The notes below the pieces were generated by a model, which worked only from the letters and a program-made list of their open reading frames with translations, had not been told where the DNA came from and ran no database searches. From Litoditis marina (Eukaryota; Nematoda; Chromadorea; Rhabditida; Rhabditidae), in the NCBI GenBank assembly GCA_964036275.1, contig OZ038438.1, positions 12,232,720 through 12,296,719 of the forward strand: DNA of 64,000 bases. The letters run 5' to 3'. The translations under genes and the position numbers were made by a program. Below are positions 11,632 to 21,827 of the stretch, piece after piece. How positions within the stretch are numbered: position 1 is the stretch's first letter; each line of letters begins with the position of its first letter.

Positions 11632-12492
11632 ATGATATTCAATGCCAAAATAATTTATAATTTCCCACAGTTAGTAGGAGCAGTTAAACTATCACGTTTC
11701 ACGGTTACTTCAGTGCTAATACGAGTATTGTCAATACGGTACGGTAACAAGGTTAAACGGGTCTATAATTTGAATCGGCTTCCTATAACCTGTAAAAACA
11801 AAAAGGGGACTAAGAGTGTAGTCGATGACATCGATGAGAAACTACTGCCAGAGAACATAAACACGACGTTCTCGACTACAGCTTCAATAGATAAAGAACT
11901 CGCGTTCTCGCTTTTGAACGCTTCGCGTAAGATTCGCGCAAAAATAAGCACGATAGGTAATCAGTAATTATAGATATTCCATGGGGACAACAAAGTGAGT
12001 AACTAACGACTGAGTATTTTATACTTATTCATAATATTAATTTTGGCTCATTTCAAAAATGTTTTCTCTTTTGCACCTGCAAGCGATAACTGATTGTTGT
12101 ATCCTTAGATCAATAGGATTAACACTAATAACACAAACTGATATCGACACTGAAGTTATACCTAAGCAGAGAAGAGACGAGAGAAGGAGGACCGGTTAAT
12201 CACCAGGCGAAACGATACAATGCACAAACAGGTTGCAATACGGCGAACGTCACTTTACACGTGAACGCGCACTATGCTAATCAGCTAACATGTTACAACA
12301 GGTATATACAGTAAGTCTACTACTAAACACCTCCCTTTTTGATAACTAAACTACGGGAGACAAATTATTGAATAAAACAAATATTCCGCTGTCAGCTTCA
12401 ACAACGGAACATAGGCAATCGCAAGTTTTCTCTGCGTGATCTGTTTCGTTCTAGTATTCGTTGTCGATTCATCAGAGGGCCAATTCCACAAG
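11632..12492. other. Gene-free stretch with an unassigned ORF
   Basis: A 111-codon plus-strand ORF (11,632-11,967) overlaps a 62-codon minus-strand ORF. Internal acceptor- and donor-like signals exist, but no consistent gene model or domain emerges. The rest to 12,492 shows nothing I can support. Confidence 0.3.
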
Positions 12493-12693
12493 GGATTCGG
12501 TTTTTCGTTAACCCTCTCAGTTAACCATTAACCGGGTTAACCCTTTTGTTAACCCTTTGTAACCCTTTATTACAATGTATTTCGGGGGAAATTTTGGGTT
12601 ACTTAGTGATTAACAAAAGGGTTCACCAGGTAACCCAATTGATGGTTACCGGATAGGGTTAACGAAATACCGGGTTAAACAAAGAATTCGCAA
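12493..12693. repeat. GTTAAC-rich foldback, copy 2
   Basis: Repeated gttaac/ggttacc words are arranged so the two halves can pair: cgttaaccctctcagttaacc at the left, ggttaacgaaataccgggttaa at the right. It is longer and better preserved than the copy at 11,160-11,290. It lies about 540 bases beyond the presumed 3' LTR boundary of the Ty3 element. Confidence 0.55.
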
Positions 12694-13233
12694 AGAGACA
12701 TCGTTTGATTCAGTCGTTCTTCACCCGAGGCTTTTGTCCTGAATCGTTCGTTCTCACGTAAATACAGAAAGTACACAGAGAACATATTACCAAACCTGTT
12801 TTGCAGCTAATGATCAGGTTAGCCGTTCAGGAATTTGACATGATACACATGTGGAATGTATACAGATGCATCTCGTTGTACCCGACGAGTTACTATCTGA
12901 AAAGGATAGAAAATACGGCAATAGCAATATAAGAGAGATAAGAGTATGGTATGGAACCAATATACTCAAACACAGACACTTTGGCTCTTTGATTTATATA
13001 AACGCAGTGTTACAACCACAAAGAAGAGCAACAATATATGAACAAAATAGAAGAATCAACAACTTGAACAACAACTAACAACACGCCGCTACTGAAAAAT
13101 AATAAAAACCAACGAATTGTCATTGTGTGCAACGAATACACACTTGCTCGGTAAAACCCGTGCATAACGTAAACAACGGGCAACGTAGTTGGAAACAAAT
13201 ATAAACATATCAAATGGGACATTATCCCCAACA
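12694..13233 (-). mobile_element. Possible LTR region downstream of the Ty3 pol
   Basis: Reading the minus strand past the pol stop, a TGTTGGGGATAATG start occurs at 13,233 after a short G-rich run, a typical LTR beginning. The partner LTR on the other side of pol is not visible in the window, so the extent of this LTR and its terminal CA cannot be set. No gene is supported in this interval. Confidence 0.35.
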
Positions 13234-13291
13234 ACCCGGGGGTCCCCAATGCTACCGTCCCGGTAGCTGGTGTAGATGGCGAGTTGATTTT

Positions 13292-16200
13292 CTAGCGAGG
13301 GTAGATTCTTTTGTATGATTCGACCTTGCGGTCGTCTGGGCGACCTCTCTTGCGATCCCTGCTGCTCTGACGGCTGCTACTGCTCGAATGGCGGGAGTTG
13401 GCTCTGATATATGACGATGACAAAGGCGCGGCTGCCGGCTGGCTCGTATTCAGCTGGAGGAACGGCGAATTAGTTGGAGGAACGGTGTTTGTAGTTGCTC
13501 CTACTGCGGCCGACTTGAAACTGGGCAAGATGTTGAACTTCGGTAGTGGCGTAGAACTGTTCTTCAGCAAGATGGCTAGATGTTCGAAATATACCGCTAT
13601 CTGGTGTAGCGAGAAAGCGTCCTGTCCTCTCTCCCTTGGGTCCACGCCGAGTACTGTCCACACATCCGACACTGAGTGCACGTGACTATCGCTTGGATAA
13701 TATGACTTCAATAAGATCGGTTGTCCAACTCTGCGGGTCCTTTGCTCCAATCCGGCGAAAATGTTTCCATCATATTTCCTGCTCCATGGGGGTGGCACCA
13801 GGCTTGCTTGAATTTGCTGTACCTGTAGCGCATCGTTCATCCGATTCAGCGATCCTCTCACATGGATGATTGGAATCTTGGGTGGTCCGACCACTATAGC
13901 GTATCGATGTGATTCCGTGTTCAACGGTCCATATATACCCTCCAGCAACTTGTCATAGAAGACCACGTTGGCTCCTACGAATTCCATCCTATCCTTCATG
14001 TGTCGAAACGTGTTGAACGGAACGAAGATCACTGGAGACTTGTCCGAGAAATCTGTGCGGTTTCCATCGACTGGCATCTGGTTTATGAGTACCAGGCGCC
14101 ATGCGTTCTCGAAGATTTCCATACTGGGGAATCCAGGTTCTTCTGTGTAGTACGGCTTCTTATCCTCGTTGTTCCACTGAACGGACTTCCGAATGCAGTG
14201 GACACAGTTCTTTTTGAAAAAGGATATCGCAATGCACAATCCTCGACTCGTGTAGTGCGGTCTGTCCTGGTCCAGAATCCTCGATTCCTTGTCCTCCGGT
14301 TCAATCGAGATGTCTTTCATTACTGACGCGACGTGTGCGAGCAGCATAAAGCCCTTTGCCGGCATTCTTTCCACACTCAACGGAACTTGCCCCAGCGCAT
14401 CCGCCATTGTCTTGTTTTGGATAGGACAATCCGGTTGGTACTCCAGTCCCATCGGTCCCATCACCTTTTCATTCTTGCAGACGAACTGAGGGTGGTAAGG
14501 GTCTTGTTTCAACAGCTGGACCTTTTCCGATCTGAAAGAGATAGAATTCACTTCCTGTTCCGCTTTTTCCTGATCATTTTTCTTGTTTCGTACTCTTTTC
14601 CTCTTTTGTTTCGTTGTCAACGGTGTATTGTCTATTGTCGGTGGTACCCCCAATAGCAAATCAAAGTTTATCCGTATGGGTTCTTGTTTCTCGTCTATTC
14701 CTGTGATTAGAGCTGAGTTTTCACTTGTTTCGATTACTCTGAAAGGTCCCGTGAAGTCGTTGATCAGTTTAGGATGTGTCGATTTCCCTTTCGTCGTTGG
14801 CATTTTCATGTACACCCTGTCCCCGACTCCTGGGTATTTCCTTGTTTCTGTTGAATTCTTGTTGTCATAGTATTCCTTTGCTTTTTCTCTCTCTCTCTTT
14901 GTCATTCTTGGGCTTTCTCCCGTAGAGTCATGTACTGTGTTGTTGTACGCGAAAACTACAAAAGGCAATAGCGCGTCCCATTCGCACGGTGTTACCCCGC
15001 TTTTCCTCAATGATGCTGCAATTGTTGCGTTCAACCTTTCCGTGATCCCATTTTCCCGAGGATTGTACCCTTTTGTGTATGACCAATCTATCTTTGTCGT
15101 TGTGCATAGCCTATCGCAAATCTTGTTGATGAACTCTGTCCCTTGGTCTGAATGGAATTGCCTAGGCCATCTACCTCCCTCGCATATCCACCTTGTAGTC
15201 AGCATTTCCGCCACTGTCTCCGCTGACTTGTTCGGAATTGCATACGCTCCTGCCCACTTAGAAAAATGGTCCACTACCGTCAAAATGTACTTGTTTCCTC
15301 GCGAAGTAAGGCCCATCTCCATAATATCTATCCCTACCAATTCGTACGGCATGGTGGTTACAATTGGCTTCAATGGTGGTGTGTTGCCTACATGTGCATT
15401 GTTGATGAAACATTTCTGACATTCTGTGTGCCATTTGTGTACATCCTGTCCCATTCCATTCCAGAAGAAGTCCTTTTTCAGTTTATTGAGAACTTTCTTC
15501 GCCCCGAAATGTCCTGCCCATAGCCCTGCATGTGTCTGATCGAATAGTTGCCTTCTCTCTTCTTTGGGTACGATTTTCTTGTATTCCCCCGTCTCGCTTG
15601 CTAGTTCCAGGTCTGTTTCTGTTGTTCGAAAATTTGCTACCCAAAGTTTGTTCGTACATCTAGGTAGGTCAATTTTCCCAGTTGTCACCCCTGCGTCCAG
15701 TTTACCCAGCACTTCCTTGTAGTCATCATCGTTTCTCAACTTTTTCAGCCAATTACCCTGTTCTGCTACAGTGATCTCCCCGACTACTCTCTCATTTTCT
15801 GGGCATGTACTATGTTCTTCTTCTCCTGTTGTCGGTATTCCCCGTGATAATGCATCTGCTACCGCGGTAGCTGACCCCTTTATGTATTCGATCTTCAAAT
15901 CATAACGTTGTAGTTCCAGCGCCCATCTCATTATCCTTCCTGAAATTGATGTGCGAGCGAATAGACAAGTTAGTGGCTGATGATCCGTTCGTACTATGAC
16001 TCTCATTCCGTACACGAAATAGTGAAACTTGTGAACCGCGTGTACTACTGCCAGCGCTTCCAAGTCCGTGACATGATAGTTCCTTTCCGCCTTCGATAAC
16101 CCTTTGCTAGTGAAACATATTGGATGGATTAGCTTATCTTTCCCTTCTTGGCAAAGTACCGCGCCTACCCCTGCTCCACTTGCGTCAGTATACAGAATAA

Positions 16201-17242
16201 ACGGTCTTTCCCCTGTCCGAGCCTTTTCCACGTCCGGTTGTGCCAGAATTGGTGCCTCACATAACGTACTTTTCAACTTCTCGAACGAATCCTTCCGTCT
16301 CGAATCCCACTCCCATGGAACTTTTGTACTCGTCAGTTCATGTAGTGGCTTTGCTAATGCTGCAAACTTTAACACAAACTTCCTGTAATACGACGCCATT
16401 CCTAGAAATGTCCTCAGCTCTGAAACGGTGTTGGGTTGTGGGTACTCCTTGATGGCTAACACTTTTCCTGGATCTACATGTACTCCCTTCTCATCAACTA
16501 CGTGTCCTAGGAACGGTACGCATCTCTCCAATAGTTTGCATTTCTGCGACTTCAAACAAAGATGCGCTTTCCTTAGTGCCAGGAATACCTCCCTTAGAAC
16601 CTCAAAATGTCTTTCCTCTGTGTCCGTCGCTATCATGATGTCGTCGATGTATACGTGTACCTCATCTCCCCGAACGTTTTCTAGAACCGAATCCATCAGT
16701 CGTTGAAATGTCGCGGGACTTGTGCTCAACCCGAATGGTAATACTTTGAACTGAAACAAACCTTCGCTTGTTGTGAATGCACTTTTCTCCTTCGCTTCCT
16801 CGGTGAGTGGTATTTGCCAATACCCCGCGCACATGTCCAGAGTACTAAAAAAACTTTTCCCTCCCAGAGTTTGTAGTACCTTGTCAATTGCCGGCAATGG
16901 GTAAGAATCCTGTTTGATTACCTTGTTGAGTTCCCTATAATCGATACACAATCGCAGAGACTTATCCTTCTTCTCCACTAGCACGATCGGAGAAGCCCAC
17001 GCCGATTTGCTTCTCTCAATGAGGTCTCTTTTCAACAGGTCATCTATCATCTCCTTGAATTTAACCCTTGCCCCAATTGGTACTGGCCTTGTTTTCTGTT
17101 TGATGGGTGAATTGTTGCCTGTGTCGATGTCATGTTGTACTACCTCTGTCCGTGTCAGCTCTGTGTCATTGATTGTGAAGATGTCCCTGAACTCCTTTAT
17201 CAAGTCAACTAATTTTTGTTGCCCTTGTTTTTCGGTGTTCAT
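13292..17242 (-). CDS. pol: Ty3/gypsy retrotransposon pol polyprotein (RT-RH-IN)
   Basis: One uninterrupted 1316-codon ORF. Residues about 45-240 are reverse transcriptase, with a YIDD catalytic box, VLPFGLSTSP and FLGMASYYRKF. RNase H follows (LYTDASGAGVGAVLC, TDHQPLTCLF). Next come an HHCC zinc-binding region (HAGLWAGHFG...ECQKC) and the integrase core with D, D and E (GIDIMEM, FHSDQGTEF, PRENGITERL). The last 450 or so residues after integrase are an extension I do not recognise, ending in an Arg/Ser-rich basic tail (SSSSSRQSSRDRKRGRPDDR). No protease or gag is visible upstream, although the ORF begins in the usual linker just before RT. The copy therefore looks 5' truncated or rearranged, while its pol stays intact, suggesting recent insertion. 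Long ORFs on the opposite strand are shadows. Confidence 0.95.
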   Translation of the reverse strand: MNTEKQGQQKLVDLIKEFRDIFTINDTELTRTEVVQHDIDTGNNSPIKQKTRPVPIGARVKFKEMIDDLLKRDLIERSKSAWASPIVLVEKKDKSLRLCIDYRELNKVIKQDSYPLPAIDKVLQTLGGKSFFSTLDMCAGYWQIPLTEEAKEKSAFTTSEGLFQFKVLPFGLSTSPATFQRLMDSVLENVRGDEVHVYIDDIMIATDTEERHFEVLREVFLALRKAHLCLKSQKCKLLERCVPFLGHVVDEKGVHVDPGKVLAIKEYPQPNTVSELRTFLGMASYYRKFVLKFAALAKPLHELTSTKVPWEWDSRRKDSFEKLKSTLCEAPILAQPDVEKARTGERPFILYTDASGAGVGAVLCQEGKDKLIHPICFTSKGLSKAERNYHVTDLEALAVVHAVHKFHYFVYGMRVIVRTDHQPLTCLFARTSISGRIMRWALELQRYDLKIEYIKGSATAVADALSRGIPTTGEEEHSTCPENERVVGEITVAEQGNWLKKLRNDDDYKEVLGKLDAGVTTGKIDLPRCTNKLWVANFRTTETDLELASETGEYKKIVPKEERRQLFDQTHAGLWAGHFGAKKVLNKLKKDFFWNGMGQDVHKWHTECQKCFINNAHVGNTPPLKPIVTTMPYELVGIDIMEMGLTSRGNKYILTVVDHFSKWAGAYAIPNKSAETVAEMLTTRWICEGGRWPRQFHSDQGTEFINKICDRLCTTTKIDWSYTKGYNPRENGITERLNATIAASLRKSGVTPCEWDALLPFVVFAYNNTVHDSTGESPRMTKREREKAKEYYDNKNSTETRKYPGVGDRVYMKMPTTKGKSTHPKLINDFTGPFRVIETSENSALITGIDEKQEPIRINFDLLLGVPPTIDNTPLTTKQKRKRVRNKKNDQEKAEQEVNSISFRSEKVQLLKQDPYHPQFVCKNEKVMGPMGLEYQPDCPIQNKTMADALGQVPLSVERMPAKGFMLLAHVASVMKDISIEPEDKESRILDQDRPHYTSRGLCIAISFFKKNCVHCIRKSVQWNNEDKKPYYTEEPGFPSMEIFENAWRLVLINQMPVDGNRTDFSDKSPVIFVPFNTFRHMKDRMEFVGANVVFYDKLLEGIYGPLNTESHRYAIVVGPPKIPIIHVRGSLNRMNDALQVQQIQASLVPPPWSRKYDGNIFAGLEQRTRRVGQPILLKSYYPSDSHVHSVSDVWTVLGVDPRERGQDAFSLHQIAVYFEHLAILLKNSSTPLPKFNILPSFKSAAVGATTNTVPPTNSPFLQLNTSQPAAAPLSSSYIRANSRHSSSSSRQSSRDRKRGRPDDRKVESYKRIYPR

Positions 17243-18187
17243 TTATTCACGTCGCTTCGTTACGAGGACAGGGAATCAGAATCAAATGCAAGAGTTGTTT
17301 TGCGTAGATTTGAAAGAAACATACATTGCAGGTACAAATATCCTCTCTATTCCTGTCAGCTATGTATAGTTTAACAATCTTGAAAACCATTTGTCTGTCA
17401 TACCCTTTAACCTCGTACGAACGCAATTTCCCATGAAAGGGCGACATTTTAGAACAGGATGGAGGACAATGTCTGAGATCATTCCTGTATCGGTGGTTGG
17501 TTTGTCATCGTTTCTGTGAGCCATGATGCTGAAATGTTGAAACAAATGGTATTGGAAAAAATAACATTCGTAACTATCCAATTTGCAGTAAATTTAATTT
17601 TTGTTTGTCTACCGAATGGTTTCAAACAACTGAAGTGGAAATTGAAGTATGATATCTATCCTTTAACATTGAGAAACGCAACTGTGTGGCTTAAGCGTGC
17701 ACAGACAAAATTTTGAAACTCGAAGTGTAACTAGAAACACGATTTCAAAAACCCAAATAACCTTCCTAATGTACGAAGTAATTGACCGTTGTTGTAATTC
17801 GATCCCTACTGCACATGCCTCTATTTTTCATTTTTGAGTTCGACCAAAACGCGACGAGATCAAACTGAGAAAACAGCAAAACATAACACCATTCTTTGGA
17901 TGAGCATGCATCAGAAGAAAACACTCAATTTTGGCTTCGTTCATGTATATTATACTTCGGACGCGGGAAACGTATCTATCGTTCTGTTCACACTGGCACT
18001 CATTGCCATATTTCCACGATGACTTCGAATAACTATTTCTCAGAGCCAATATGAAAATTCCGAAAACTAGTCCGATGTACTAGGTTATCAAACTTACGTT
18101 CCGTGGTTATCGATTTCCAAAACAAAACAGTGGTTTTTTTTTCACTTTTTATCAAATACACATTATTTTAATACAATCATCTATCTA
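17243..18187. other. Stretch between pol and the next gene
   Basis: Positions 17,241-17,267 (including the first base pair of the pol ATG region) recur exactly at 46,143-46,169. I find no gag or protease reading frame here and no matching LTR. The short overlapping ORFs on both strands (17,247-18,049) have no supported gene model. Confidence 0.4.
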
Positions 18188-18647
18188 TTAGTGCCAGCGA
18201 GGTTGGGACTTGACAACAGCGCGAGACTTGACAGCAGCGCGAGAACGAACATTTCTATCTTGACCGATGTCGGTGGCGGTCGCCTGCAAACAAGACTACA
18301 TTATATTGGTTCGAAACCATGAGGAAATCAATCGAGCTCACAAACTATATTAGTTTCTGAAGCTGTTGAATGTTGATAACCACATTGACGTGCAACTTAA
18401 TGAATATTCCTGGTTCCGTTATTATCGATGTACTGGTAGTTTGATAGCAGCGTTGATTTCTGCTTGAAATTCGTGAATAATGTCGTGCATCAGGTGGAAA
18501 CCACATCTCAATGTCCATAAAATGTCTAAACCTAATACCAGTATCGACGTCGTTGAAAAGCGGAAAAACGTACTTTTTTGGCCAGAACACGTGGAACAGC
18601 AGGCTTTCGAGTAGGAATAGTAGTTCTAGCCGCGATCGTAGTAGGAC
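18188..18647 (-). CDS. Last two exons of a basic protein
   Basis: Two minus-strand exons join in phase 0: 18,574-18,647 (acceptor cctttag, donor gtacgt) and 18,188-18,283 (acceptor tttgcag, ending TAA). They encode about 55 residues rich in Thr, Arg, Lys and Ala: TIPTRKPAVPRVLAKK followed by NVRSRAAVKSRAVVKSQPRW and the C-terminus. The composition suggests a disordered, nucleic-acid-binding or cytoskeletal tail. Upstream exons are not identifiable; the 155-bp repeat block begins 34 bases away, so the gene may be interrupted there or continue in an intron. Confidence 0.45.
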
Positions 18648-18680
18648 CTAAAGGAAGATTCACAATAGGATTGCGACATC

Positions 18681-18835
18681 AACTCGGAACCCCCCCCCCC
18701 CCCTCCCTCTGAAATTTCCTTTTTCCAAAGCCAAGATTGCAGAAAAGAAGGAAACATCGTAGAATTGGCAGAATAAATTGGCTAAGAATGATTGTGGCCA
18801 AATGGCTGGGAAGAGCGCGCAATGTCCCTCCATAT
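18681..18835. repeat. Dispersed repeat block, copy 2
   Basis: Nearly identical to 1-158, same orientation, with a shorter C run. Sequence similarity stops abruptly after ccctccatat. See copy 1. Confidence 0.8.
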
Positions 18836-19189
18836 AAGACGACCAATTTCAAACTTTTTACAAAGTCTGGCTTTTTCACAGATTTACAGCTTTTTCTGTG
18901 AAGTAAATAGAAAAATCGGGTTTCTCATGTTTTACGCGAGATTCTGTGAAATTGTACCCTATTCTAACAATGTTAGCAGATTTCACGCAATCGGGCCAAA
19001 TCTGGAAATATATAGAGAATTTCATTATGAAATATTCGTTGTTCGAACCATAGAAATTTTCAATTGATATTTTTACTATACAAATTTCCAATTTAAATTT
19101 TCACTATAGATATTTTCAATAGGAAATATCCACAATAGAGAATTCCAATTGAAATTTTCTATGGTAATCAGTGGATCGCAGCAAAACTT

Positions 19190-19262
19190 GTAACCACCGG
19201 AACCGAACCTGCGACCCTGTGGTTATTAAGTGAGCACTCTACCACTGCGCCACGAGAGCACC
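19190..19262 (-). repeat. tRNA-like Pol III promoter (SINE or tRNA pseudogene)
   Basis: On the minus strand an A-box-like TGGCGCAGTGG and a B-box-like GGTTCGGTTCC are spaced as in a tRNA. The acceptor arm does not pair and the anticodon arm is imperfect, so it is unlikely to be a working tRNA. The flank tcGCAGGTTCGRTTCCGG is shared with the similar plus-strand element at 34,634-34,705, suggesting one tRNA-derived family. Confidence 0.55.
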
Positions 19263-21042
19263 AGTTAGGACAGACAACTGCGCATAGTTCTACCGAGTAA
19301 TTGATGCCGCATTGACCGGTATATGAAGCTTCCTTGTGCGTGTACAAAAAACGACACCGTTTTTTCAATCGCGTTCGCAAAATCGAGTCGAGGGGGCGTG
19401 GCGAAGTCGAGGGGGCGTGGCGAAATCCACCAATCACAGCACGCCTATTCAAACTCAAAAATGGCGGGAATTTCGAAAGTTTAAATAAAACTCGAACTTT
19501 TTAATTTTAATTCAAATGAAACTTTTGGCATTTAAGCTTGTATTTATTCAAGTTATGGTTTTATAATATTGTGATTTGCCTACATTATTGGTTTTTACAA
19601 AACCAAATAAGAAAACAGAAAACGACAGAAAATGGAGTTTTTATCATAATTAAGTTAAGTTTAACTCGATATCACTCAGTCGTTCTTTATTTCACTGTAT
19701 TTGGGAGTGGAGAATCGTTTAGGACTGGTTATGTTGTGGTAAACGGAGACACACAACGAGGAAGAAGAAAAGTTGTGAACGAGTGTAGAGGAATAGAGTT
19801 TATATAAGTTTATAGTTCGTTTCACCGATCAAAAACCCTCTCTTACAGTAAATTTCTGTGGGCGGAGCAACGAGGTTGGCAAGTATCCAAGATGTAGATT
19901 TGAATAAAAAATTAGGCTCAGGAAGGGACCGTACACCCAAGCTCTGGGCGGAACGGCGCCATTTAGGCTGCGTTCACACTACGTGCACCCAGATGCAGCG
20001 GCCTCGCAACCTGGGGGCTCGCCTGCTAAAAACATGATTATCGATTGAGCCGCCGCATCCAGGTGCGGCGGCTCGTGCACCCAGGTGCATTTAGGAGGTT
20101 CATACTTCATACAGCGCACGGCCATAGGGGCACATGTGGGAGAACAAAATAGCTCTCACATACAGCTGGCTCTAGATCGCATGCCTAATATGATCAAAGT
20201 TATATCACTTGAAGATTTAATCAAGAAAATGCTACTCTGAAGTCAATTGAGCCACTATACTTTCTCACAGCCCTTTATTAACAGAACGTGAGTTATATAG
20301 CAAACTTGGGAGTAGTTTACATTTGCCCCCCACCCTGATCGAAAATGGGTTGCAAAGGGTCCGTACTACAATCGCCCCCCCCCCCACCCTTGGGGGGCGA
20401 TTATACACCATGCTTATTTACTGCAGGCTTGGGTTGAATGGGGGGTGATTGTTCATCAGTTCCGGGTATGTACTATCACTCCCCATTTTGTATTGTGGGG
20501 GGTGATTGTTCATTGTCGAAGATGTACAATGTCCCCCCACCCATTTACCAATTACCCCCACCTTCGCGCGATTTTTCTAGGGTTTCAATTATGTGGGGGG
20601 TAATAGTACCACGAGGGGGGTGATTGTTGGGTGGGGGGCGATTGTACATTTTTCCCGCAAACTTTATGTGGCTAATTTTAATTTATGATAGTTCACAATA
20701 AATTTAATTCACTACAACGATTCTCTACTTTTCTGATTTATTCAATCAAAACTTATCATAATGGCGAAAGTGCAATAGTTCATTATTAAACACTCAAGAG
20801 GTGAACGATTGATTTGGAAAAACCCGGAAAAATAACGTTAATTGAATAAAATTGTAATTTAATTGAAAACGCCGCACGCGAGCCGCGACCCATGTGGTCG
20901 CATACTTGAAACGGCTGTCTGTTTAGCTTTCGTAGAGGTACATTGTTTGATGGAACGAACTATGTATAACAGAAAACTGAATAACTTGTTTTAGTTCCAT
21001 ACTACATAGGCTCAGATTCACATAATAACCGGACAAAACTTG
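19263..21042. other. Gene-free stretch with several repeats
   Basis: Positions 19,384-19,423 carry two tandem copies of gtcgagggggcgtggcgaa. Positions 19,975-20,095 form an imperfect palindrome built from gtgcaccc/gggtgcac and gccgccgcatccaggtgcgg. Positions 20,325-20,655 form a G/C-run element described separately. No supported gene; the ORFs here lack exon signals. Confidence 0.5.
20325..20655. repeat. G/C-run element, copy 1
   Basis: Runs of 5-11 C or G alternate with short AT-rich spacers, with the word ggggggtgattgttca repeated and its complement interspersed. The strand can form G-quadruplexes on both sides and hairpins between C and G runs. Similar elements lie at 49,975-50,190 and 57,590-58,250, all containing ggggggtcg- or ggggggtgat-type words. 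Confidence 0.6.
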
Positions 21043-21215
21043 TCGAGGCAGTTCGGAGTTATAACCGAACCGTGAGAAGAGGCCGAGTCCGGCCACCCAA
21101 TATCCGTGGCGAAGAGATATTCCGAGTATGCAGAGATGAAGATATCTGGAGGGCAGTCAAGGAACACCATTTCGCAACGATTTTAAGTGATCTAATAAAT
21201 CTTGAATCTTGAATA
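21043..21215 (+). pseudogene. Possible 3' remnant of a non-LTR retrotransposon
   Basis: An open stretch reads SYNRTVRRGRVRPPN...DEDIWRAVKEHHF and stops TGA. It is followed at once by aataaatcttgaatcttgaat, that is, a polyadenylation-like word and a short tandem tail, the usual end of many non-LTR elements. The reading resembles the basic C-terminal end of such an ORF2, but it is too short to assign to a family. Confidence 0.35.
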
Positions 21216-21812
21216 TAACCAGCTATTCTGTATGGCCACGTAAGAATGCAATTATGATATGAAGTAAATGAACTTTCCAATAGTCCAGGGAATATTTCAC
21301 AAGGATACTTTATCTGGATAACTCCCATCGCTATTGTTCCATACACCCTTTCTGAAATAGCGGACTGGTTTTCTTTCTGGTTGTTTTTTGGTGTGAGCGA
21401 GGCAGCATATGTCAATGATTAACCGATCCCTCTTAAATCAGCCAGGATTACTTTTTTGTTACGTTGTAAACTGCGAAGCTAGGACAACACTTTGAAACAT
21501 GCTATTCAAACAGCACAGCTCATTTCCTTCAATACGTTTGCAAGTCCATTCTCCGAACGTTCACCAGTTATATCTATCACTGCTCCATACTTATTCTGAA
21601 GAGAACACTTCAATAAATGATAAATGAACTAAAATATAACTTTTAAATAAAATTAGCGTATCATGTTGGTGTTGTAAGTAACCTCTAGCAACAGAATGTG
21701 TTAAAACTAACTTTCCTTACGACCTATCCATCTAGGTCTGATGGCTAAATAACGAGCTCATACTCTGAAACTTCTCGCCTTCGAACTAGGCTCACCTGGA
21801 TACAGTACATGT

Positions 21813-21827
21813 ATTTCTTTACAGATA
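21813..21827 (+). promoter_or_regulatory. Candidate trans-splice acceptor before a start codon
   Basis: The sequence gtatttctttacag lies four bases before the ATG at 21,828, with no exon recognisable upstream. In nematodes this layout is typical of spliced-leader addition. It also fixes the start of the downstream gene. Confidence 0.5.

Noticed and set aside
13398..16706. Plus-strand ORFs of 60-160 codons across the Ty3 region
   Set aside because: Shadows of the intact minus-strand pol frame; no domains or exon signals.
18792..19091. ORFs on both strands next to repeat copy 2
   Set aside because: AT-rich hairpin-prone sequence with no exon signals.
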